The position numbers and the translations under genes are program-made. The notes below the pieces were generated by a model. It had not been told where the DNA came from. It made no database searches and worked only from the letters and a program-made list of their open reading frames with translations. A stretch of DNA of 16,519 bases from JAHILA01 sp035528175 (lineage in GTDB: Bacteria > Patescibacteriota > Minisyncoccia > RBG-13-40-8-A). The stretch is from contig DATKZC010000005.1 in the NCBI GenBank assembly GCA_035528175.1, forward strand, positions 1 through 16,519, written 5' to 3'. Of the stretch, positions 12,559-16,519 are shown in pieces; positions within the stretch are counted from its first letter, which is position 1, and each line of letters starts with the position of its first letter.

Positions 12559-12590
12559 CTAAATGGTAATATCTACACACATTTGGCGGA
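12559..12590 (+). repeat. IS481-type terminus without a transposase
   Basis: GGTAATATCTACACACATTT (12563-12582) plus GGCGG matches the terminus of the IS481 element at 881-910 (inverted orientation) at all but three positions over 24 bases. No transposase follows on the right. The remaining sequence up to 12672 holds an AT-rich imperfect hairpin (around 12625-12655) and nothing I can identify as coding. Confidence 0.65.
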
Positions 12591-12672
12591 TTTTAGCTCC
12601 ATGAAGTCCTGAGGCAGAGCCTTTGCTGTTTTTACTGCTGAAGAAAAAAAACAGCAACAAACTAAAGTAAAG

Positions 12673-13137
12673 TTATTTTTCTTTTATTATTCCACCATGA
12701 TAAATCAATTTATATACTGATTTTCCTTTATGGAAAATCATTTCCTCTCCTTCAAATTTTTCTACCGTTCCCTTTGTTTTATTAAAATATTTAAAATTAT
12801 CTTTTTTAAATCTGTAAGGTCCTCTGAATGGTTTGTTTTCTGGAATTCTTTTCAATGTCTCTTGAAGAAATTGATAAATTTGCCTCGGAGAGACAGTTTG
12901 TGAGACAATTTTTCCGTAATAATTCATACCCCAAACTGTTTTTCCACTTTTCCAAATAATTTCCTCGCCAACGAAAAAATTTAACCCAAAATATCTATCT
13001 CTGTATTTGAACTCTCCTTCTGTAAATTCAAATTCTTTACTCCCATCAGGAAGAACTTTCTCTCCGCCCTCTCCACTTGAAGTATATGTGTTAATTTTAG
13101 CTTTCACTAAAAATTTACTTAATTGTTTTATATTCAT
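12673..13137 (-). CDS. DUF5680 domain protein
   Basis: The 154-residue product matches what I recall of DUF5680 along its whole length: an N-terminal helix with FLVKAKINTYTSSGEGGEK, then FKYRDRYFGLNFFVGEE, KTVWGMNYYGKI, a helical middle (PRQIYQFLQETLKRI), PFRGPYRF, and a C-terminal repeat-like strand region ending YKLIYHGGIIKEK. In other bacteria this domain often follows a helix-turn-helix regulator domain. Here it stands alone, with no DNA-binding part. Its biochemical role is unknown. I chose the ATG at 13137 rather than an in-frame ATG at 13167 because the domain starts there, and the earlier codon would lie upstream of the predicted transcription start. It is monocistronic and predicted leaderless. 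Confidence 0.8.
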   Translation of the reverse strand: MNIKQLSKFLVKAKINTYTSSGEGGEKVLPDGSKEFEFTEGEFKYRDRYFGLNFFVGEEIIWKSGKTVWGMNYYGKIVSQTVSPRQIYQFLQETLKRIPENKPFRGPYRFKKDNFKYFNKTKGTVEKFEGEEMIFHKGKSVYKLIYHGGIIKEK

Positions 13138-13147
13138 ATCTATTTTA

Positions 13148-13176
13148 AGAATACAAAATATTAGCAATATTGTAAA
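13148..13176 (-). promoter_or_regulatory. DUF5680 gene promoter, predicted near-leaderless
   Basis: TTTACA (13176-13171), a 17-nt spacer and TATTCT (13153-13148) lie 10 nt before the ATG at 13137. Confidence 0.5.
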
Positions 13177-13208
13177 GAAAAAAGCCGCTAACCCTAAGTA
13201 TTAGCGGC
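13174..13208 (-). terminator. Terminator of the radical SAM operon
   Basis: GCCGCTAA (13184-13191) pairs with TTAGCGGC (13201-13208). On the minus strand TTTTTTC follows. It lies 20 nt after the last radical SAM stop codon. Confidence 0.88.
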
Positions 13209-13228
13209 CTAAATGTACTATATCCTCC

Positions 13229-14029
13229 TTAGTGTCGGTAGAAACCTTTCAGTGATATGTTAAATTTTTTACTCAGCACTCGTAACTGCTCTTCAATCTT
13301 ATCCCAATATTTTTTATCAAATCCTGATTGATAAAGCGGCAAGTAATGGGGATATTTTTTCTTTAGAATACCTTGAATGTCTTGCCGGTTTCCGCATTTC
13401 ATATTCAAATTCTCCACCATTATAAAATCAACTTTACCTTGAATGGCTACAAAAATGGCTTCAAGGTCAGTCAATTCGGGCAGAATTGGTCCGATAAAGG
13501 CGTAAGTGGTAATACCACTCCGATGAAGAATTTCGAGAGCTTTTATCTTTTGTTGAGACGTAGAAGAATGAGGTTCAAAGTTACGAGCAATTTCTTGATT
13601 TGTCGTCGTGACAGTTAAACCAACTTCGCATTTACTGAACTGTTTGAATAAGTTTAAATCCCGAACAACGAGATTAGACTTAGTCAAAACAGAAACTGGA
13701 AAATCGTGCTGAAGCAAGATTTTCAGAATTGCCCTGGTAAGACGATACTTCTGCTCAACTGGTTGGTAGGCGTCAGTGACACTTCCTAAAAGCACCACGC
13801 CTCTTTTTGGCTTTCTGGCTAATTCTCTTGTTAAAACTTCAGGAGCATTTATTTTGACATCAAGAAAATGCCCCCACGATTCGTCATGGCCAGTAAACCT
13901 TCTCATGAAACGGGCATAACAGTAAACACAAGCGTGCAAACAACCAACATAAGGATTGATACAATAATCTGCTTCTGGCAGTCTGCTTTTGGTTAGCAGG
14001 GTTTTACATTGAATAGTATTGATTTTCAT
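13229..14029 (-). CDS. Radical SAM protein, spore-photoproduct-lyase-like (SplB type)
   Basis: The 266-residue protein carries the radical SAM signature C30-x3-C34-x2-C37 in CLHACVYCYAR, which binds a [4Fe-4S] cluster and S-adenosylmethionine. LGSVTDAYQPVEQKYRLTR (about 81-99) is typical of the SplB-like radical SAM group often annotated as DNA repair photolyases. VSVLTKSNLVVRDL and GLTVTTTN continue the barrel. True substrates of most group members are unknown, and I cannot say it repairs DNA. It starts one base after the stop of the upstream radical SAM gene, so the two are surely co-transcribed and probably act together. A strong terminator follows. Confidence 0.85.
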   Translation of the reverse strand: MKINTIQCKTLLTKSRLPEADYCINPYVGCLHACVYCYARFMRRFTGHDESWGHFLDVKINAPEVLTRELARKPKRGVVLLGSVTDAYQPVEQKYRLTRAILKILLQHDFPVSVLTKSNLVVRDLNLFKQFSKCEVGLTVTTTNQEIARNFEPHSSTSQQKIKALEILHRSGITTYAFIGPILPELTDLEAIFVAIQGKVDFIMVENLNMKCGNRQDIQGILKKKYPHYLPLYQSGFDKKYWDKIEEQLRVLSKKFNISLKGFYRH

Positions 14030-14030
14030 A

Positions 14031-14978
14031 TTATTTTACCTCACCTTTGTTGTCTTTTTGAATATGGGCAATTGTCCGGCAAAATTTTGTCCTTTCAGGA
14101 TAATCTGAAATTTTTACTGCCTTTTTCAGAATTTCATCTAGATCATCTTCTGGCAATTTACCAAGACGAAATCCCTTAAAAGGACGGCAGTTTTCATCAA
14201 TCGCCCAAGCACAAGCTATTACTTGTCCGTCGGGAAGAATACCGATTGAATCTACTACCGCAGGACACTTTATAATTCCTTCCAATATTCTGAGTGAGTG
14301 CTGGAAGAAAATCTTTGTAAAGCCGTGTAATCCTCGTAAAAACCTCATTGCTTTTAGATATTCTTGATTAGAGGGAGTAAGTTCTGCAAGTTTAGTGGCT
14401 CTTCCTACCGGATAAAATCTTAATAATTCCCATTCCGAAATACCGTTTTCGCACAGCCAACGATACACGCTTTCAAGATTTTTCTCGGTCATCGTAACTG
14501 GATAAAGAACTGTAACTGCTCTTATTTTTATTCCCGTAGCAATACACTTTTTCATTGCAACCATTGATGCAAGATTATATCCGCGAGGACGAAAAGGATT
14601 TTCTACCTCCGGCGGGTTGTCTAATGTAAACTCTACTACGCTAATCTTTTCTAGAAGTTCAAGTTTGGCGTCAGTAATTTTACTACCTGTCATACTAACA
14701 CCAATTTTTCTAGATGGTAACCAGTAAGTAGCTTGTTCCACTACCCGAAAATCCTCATCATAATATAGAGGATCACCACCAGAAAAATCAATTTCGAAAT
14801 CTCTATCAGCTAAGATTTTTAACACTGCTAATTTTTCAGCCAAGGTAAGTTCCTCGCCTTTTTCTTTTGCGCCCGATTGAACGAGGTATTCGGTTGTATT
14901 GCAAACATGAAATCCAGAAACACAACAAATTGCACAGTCCCAAGGGCATGCTCTTGTTAAATTCCATATTACGTCCAT
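14031..14978 (-). CDS. Radical SAM protein with SPASM-like C-terminal cysteines
   Basis: The 315-residue protein has the radical SAM signature C11-x3-C15-x2-C18 (CPWDCAIC) and a SAM-binding SGGDPL at 66-71. Its C-terminal region, with C238, DSIGILPDGQVIAC (C256), C264 and C300, resembles the SPASM/twitch layout that binds auxiliary iron-sulfur clusters in enzymes modifying peptides or proteins. There is no neighbouring precursor peptide that I can recognise. The ATG follows AAAGGAGGT (about 14986-14994) at a normal distance, unlike the leaderless neighbours. The gene leads a two-gene operon with the SplB-like protein (1-nt gap) behind a leader with a predicted long-range helix. Role unknown; a joint modification pathway is plausible. 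Confidence 0.83.
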   Translation of the reverse strand: MDVIWNLTRACPWDCAICCVSGFHVCNTTEYLVQSGAKEKGEELTLAEKLAVLKILADRDFEIDFSGGDPLYYDEDFRVVEQATYWLPSRKIGVSMTGSKITDAKLELLEKISVVEFTLDNPPEVENPFRPRGYNLASMVAMKKCIATGIKIRAVTVLYPVTMTEKNLESVYRWLCENGISEWELLRFYPVGRATKLAELTPSNQEYLKAMRFLRGLHGFTKIFFQHSLRILEGIIKCPAVVDSIGILPDGQVIACAWAIDENCRPFKGFRLGKLPEDDLDEILKKAVKISDYPERTKFCRTIAHIQKDNKGEVK

Positions 14979-15034
14979 CTTTCTTACCTCCTTTTATTTT
15001 AGAATCTTAGAATTCCATACAGAATTTATATATG

Positions 15035-15141
15035 TTAACCCTGCACCTTATACTAAGGAACAGAGATTTTTTAAAGGTTCAACCACTAATTTATATTTAT
15101 TCCCAACCCTAAAATTAAAAACTTTTTAGGCACAGGGTTAA
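15035..15141 (-). promoter_or_regulatory. Candidate structured leader RNA of the radical SAM operon
   Basis: On the minus strand TTAACCCTGTGCC (15141-15129) can pair with GGTGCAGGGTTAA (15047-15035) over all 13 positions if two G-U pairs are allowed; it encloses 81 nt. Inside, CCTAAAA and TTTTAGG can form a hairpin that competes for the CC of the outer helix, and GGTT/AACC could form another. On the plus strand the two wobble positions become C-A mismatches, so pairing favours the minus-strand RNA. The 3' arm ends 56 nt before the start codon. Confidence 0.45.
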
Positions 15142-15173
15142 AGTGCTAAAGAGTATCTTATTTTCCTGTTTTT

Positions 15174-15202
15174 ACAGTACTCCTAAAGAATAAAAAAGTC
15201 AA
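15174..15202 (-). promoter_or_regulatory. Probable promoter of the radical SAM operon
   Basis: TTGACT (15202-15197), a 17-nt spacer and TACTGT (15179-15174). The expected start near 15168 would put the whole structured leader in the mRNA. The spacer ends TTTAGGAG, as does that of the promoter at 16346-16374. Confidence 0.45.
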
Positions 15203-15206
15203 CCCC

Positions 15207-15235
15207 TTGCTTGTAATTATTTTATTTGATATAAT
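15207..15235 (+). promoter_or_regulatory. Promoter of the membrane-anchored protein gene
   Basis: TTGCTT (15207-15212), a 17-nt spacer and TATAAT (15230-15235). It lies back-to-back with the radical SAM promoter; the two -35 boxes are 4 nt apart. The leader of about 36 nt is AT-rich with no clear Shine-Dalgarno. Confidence 0.65.
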
Positions 15236-15277
15236 TATAATATTATTAAAAAATAATAATTAATTTGCTCTAAATAC

Positions 15278-15745
15278 ATGAACAAAAAAATTCTTTTAAT
15301 ATCAGCGATTGTCGTGATAATTGTTATTGTTATTGCAGTCATAATTACTAAGCCCGGCAAACAAAACGGAACAAATAATACTAGCGACAACAAATCGTTA
15401 AAAAACGTCGAAATCGCACAAGAAATTTACGGGTTTTCGGCCGTAATTAAAAATATTGATGATAAAGTTCTGACTCTTGAAGGTTTAATTCCCGCAGCTA
15501 GCGGAGAACCTATAAAGGGAACAGTAGAGGCATCAGTTACCGATCAAACAAAAATAGTCGGATTGAAATTCCCAGCTGAAATAGAAGACAAAACCAAGCC
15601 GGTTTATCCAGAAGAAACTGTGCTTAAATTGAGCGATTTAAAAGTTGGAGATAGTATCAACATCGCTTCGGCAACAAACATTTCTGATAATATCAAAAAT
15701 GGCACGCAATTTCCTCTGACCAGTATTTTCATTATTGAAAAATAA
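15278..15745 (+). CDS. Membrane-anchored protein with small beta domain, possibly DUF5666-like
   Basis: The 155-residue protein has a single N-terminal hydrophobic helix (about residues 4-24, rich in Ile and Val), then a polar Asn/Ser/Lys linker (27-45). A beta-rich extracytoplasmic domain follows: GFSAVIKNIDDKVLTLEGL, VTDQTKIVGL, LKLSDLKVGDSINIAS and TSIFII. The repeating pattern of a strand, a spacer, 'T.I.' and 'DLKVGD.I' is like the OB-fold-type DUF5666 domains of bacterial envelope proteins. Function is unknown. There is no lipobox Cys, so it should stay anchored by the helix. It is divergent from the radical SAM operon and ends convergently against the lipoprotein gene, with a shared terminator. 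Confidence 0.7.
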   Translation: MNKKILLISAIVVIIVIVIAVIITKPGKQNGTNNTSDNKSLKNVEIAQEIYGFSAVIKNIDDKVLTLEGLIPAASGEPIKGTVEASVTDQTKIVGLKFPAEIEDKTKPVYPEETVLKLSDLKVGDSINIASATNISDNIKNGTQFPLTSIFIIEK

Positions 15746-15769
15746 AGCAGAGATAAATAAAAAGAAAAG

Positions 15770-15793
15770 AGGAGTTATGTGTCAATAACTCCT
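15770..15793. terminator. Bidirectional terminator between convergent genes
   Basis: AGGAGTTAT (15770-15778) and ATAACTCCT (15785-15793) form a 9-bp stem. A TTTTG run follows on the plus strand, and TCTTTTCTTTTT on the minus strand. Confidence 0.82.
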
Positions 15794-15809
15794 TTTGCTG
15801 CTTGCTGCC

Positions 15810-16325
15810 TCAATCGTCTGTGATTGTGCCATCTTTGAGTAACCGCCAAAGAACCTTTCTAGCATATCCTATTTGGATAATGTTGGTCAGCCGTTTTGTA
15901 AATCCGGTTTCCTGCACCCTAATATAAAAGATATCTCCCACAATTATTGTATTGTTCTGAACACCGTCCCTTCTTGCCCAGTCCTGTCCATACATACAAT
16001 AGATAAGATAGTTTGAACTATCCTCATTATCAGGCATCAATTGGGGTTCGCTCCAATCAGAATGATAATCGTCTATCATGTCCCAAAATTCAAAATTAAA
16101 CCTACGACAATTTCTGCAATTGGTACCCTCAAAAACCGTAACAGCAACTACCGTATCTACTTCGTCTGGCGCCAAAATTGAACCAGGGGGTCTTTCATAC
16201 TTGATTTGAATATTGAAATACTTTCGTTCAGCCGGGGGCTGAACATCCTCGGATTTGTAGCAAGCAGCCGTAAAAAAAACAAAGAACAAAACCGCAAAAA
16301 TCACAAACATTTTTTTAAAGTACAT
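15810..16325 (-). CDS. Predicted lipoprotein, third ORFan cassette
   Basis: I do not recognise the 171-residue protein. It has a lipoprotein signal: basic N-terminus (MYFKK), a Phe/Val-rich hydrophobic core (about 6-18) and a TAAC lipobox with the lipidated Cys at 22. A Pro/Glu-rich linker follows, then a beta-rich domain with KYFNIQIKY, TVVAVTVFEGTNCRNCRRFNFEF and IIVGDIFYIRVQETGF. The CRNC pair (Cys near 70 and 73), plus a Cys in YLIYCMYG, could form a disulfide or bind a metal. The ATG follows AGGAGGT by 5 nt and a TTGACA-17-TAGAAT promoter whose -35 box lies in the adjacent insertion sequence. Composition is less AT-rich than the neighbouring 15278 gene. It is monocistronic with its own terminator. 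Confidence 0.78.
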   Translation of the reverse strand: MYFKKMFVIFAVLFFVFFTAACYKSEDVQPPAERKYFNIQIKYERPPGSILAPDEVDTVVAVTVFEGTNCRNCRRFNFEFWDMIDDYHSDWSEPQLMPDNEDSSNYLIYCMYGQDWARRDGVQNNTIIVGDIFYIRVQETGFTKRLTNIIQIGYARKVLWRLLKDGTITDD

Positions 16326-16345
16326 TTTGTACCTCCTATGTCTAT

Positions 16346-16374
16346 ATTCTACTCCTAAAAAATGATTCTGTCAA
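16346..16374 (-). promoter_or_regulatory. Hybrid promoter: -35 from IS481 end, -10 from flank
   Basis: TTGACA (16374-16369) is the outermost six bases of the insertion sequence; a 17-nt spacer leads to TAGAAT (16351-16346), then AGGAGGT (about 16331-16337) and the ATG at 16325. The transposase stop codon (16373-16371) lies inside the -35 box. Confidence 0.75.
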
Positions 16375-16519
16375 GATAATGTACAAGATGACCACATAGG
16401 TGACACTTTTGATGTTTCAATGGGCGTCCGGTAGCCTAATGCCTGATGAGGCCTGTAAAAGTTGTATTCAATCAGCCATTCAGTAAGGTTTTGGTTAAAT
16501 AAATCAGTATTCGGAGTAA
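16369..16519 (-). mobile_element. IS481-family insertion sequence, partial, running off the right edge
   Basis: The terminus reads inward TGTCAAGATAATGTACAAGA, then TGACCACATAGGTGACAC, and contains the end of the transposase gene. Only this end is in the window. It is a different element from that at 1-923: the termini share TGTCAA and scattered positions only. Confidence 0.8.
16371..16519 (-). CDS. IS481-family transposase, C-terminal fragment at the window edge
   Basis: The last 48 codons are visible, ending in TGA at 16373-16371. The segment DLFNQNLTEWLIEYNFYRPH followed by QALGYRTPIE is the typical tail of IS481/rve integrases, including the conserved Asn-Arg-Pro-His type motif before the target-proximal Tyr-x-Thr-Pro. 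A short tail (about 16 residues) then reads through the inverted repeat. No defect is visible. The catalytic triad lies off the window. Confidence 0.85.
   Translation of the reverse strand, partial: TPNTDLFNQNLTEWLIEYNFYRPHQALGYRTPIETSKVSPMWSSCTLS

Noticed and set aside
12625..12655. Imperfect hairpin GCTGTTTTT/AAAAACAGC as a terminator of the DUF5680 gene
   Set aside because: Stem is AT-rich and no T-run follows it on either strand.
1..16519. Defence system or toxin-antitoxin module
   Set aside because: No nuclease/helicase, restriction, abortive-infection or toxin-antitoxin pair is recognisable; the accessory genes are single ORFans.

Overview
The window looks like a chromosomal segment from a Candidate Phyla Radiation (Patescibacteria, Parcubacteria-like) bacterium. 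This is inference. It rests on the AT-rich, tightly packed housekeeping genes, an initiation factor 2 lacking its N-terminal region, DUF4446 and DUF5680 proteins, eleven tRNAs with no encoded CCA, a MurA with Asp at the usual catalytic Cys position, and several apparently leaderless genes.

Layout. At 1-923 is the end of an IS481-family element whose transposase carries an in-frame TAA. At 993-1651 is a GC-richer ORFan with its own consensus promoter, strong Shine-Dalgarno and terminator, also broken by an in-frame TAA. At 1698-4881 a rightward block runs ftsH, tRNA-Ile(UAU), tRNA-Val(GAC), a RluA-type pseudouridine synthase, rplS and tRNA-Leu(AAG), ending in a two-way terminator. At 4911-10498 a leftward block runs (in transcription order) a DHH-motif protein, tRNA-Arg, tRNA-Ala, murA, tRNA-Ser, a DUF4446 membrane protein, infB, rbfA, then tRNA-Leu, Val, Cys, Phe and Gly. 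At 10538-10866 is a leaderless ferredoxin gene. At 10871-11456 is a second stand-alone ORFan cassette. At 11473-12558 is an intact IS30-family element inserted into what looks like another IS481-type terminus. Next come a DUF5680 gene (12673-13137), two abutting radical SAM genes (13229-14978) behind a structured leader, a divergent membrane-anchored protein (15278-15745), a third cassette encoding a lipoprotein (15810-16325), and at 16369-16519 the end of a second IS481-family element.

How it works together. Most housekeeping genes serve translation (tRNAs, IF-2, RbfA, L19, pseudouridine synthase), plus peptidoglycan synthesis (MurA) and membrane proteolysis (FtsH). tRNAs alternate with mRNAs at spacings of a few bases. 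All five protein genes followed by a tRNA end 3-6 nt before it, and murA starts 5 nt after one. This suggests tRNA processing helps cut the polycistron into messages.

Two expression styles coexist. Several AT-rich genes have a -10 box only 7-10 nt before the ATG and no Shine-Dalgarno, so are predicted leaderless. Three unrelated ORFans (993, 10919, 15810) are stand-alone cassettes with TTGACA -35 boxes, 17-nt spacers, AGGAGG ribosome sites and private terminators. In all three, the TTGACA is the reverse complement of TGTCAA, which starts the adjacent IS481-type terminus. This is clearest for the third, where the transposase stop codon lies inside the -35 box. Insertion-sequence ends may therefore supply promoters to accessory genes here. 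Other unusual points are a bacterial tRNA-Leu with A34, a lysidine-independent tRNA-Ile, matched D-loop/T-loop changes in tRNA-Cys and tRNA-Ala, and a tRNA-Ser with C33.
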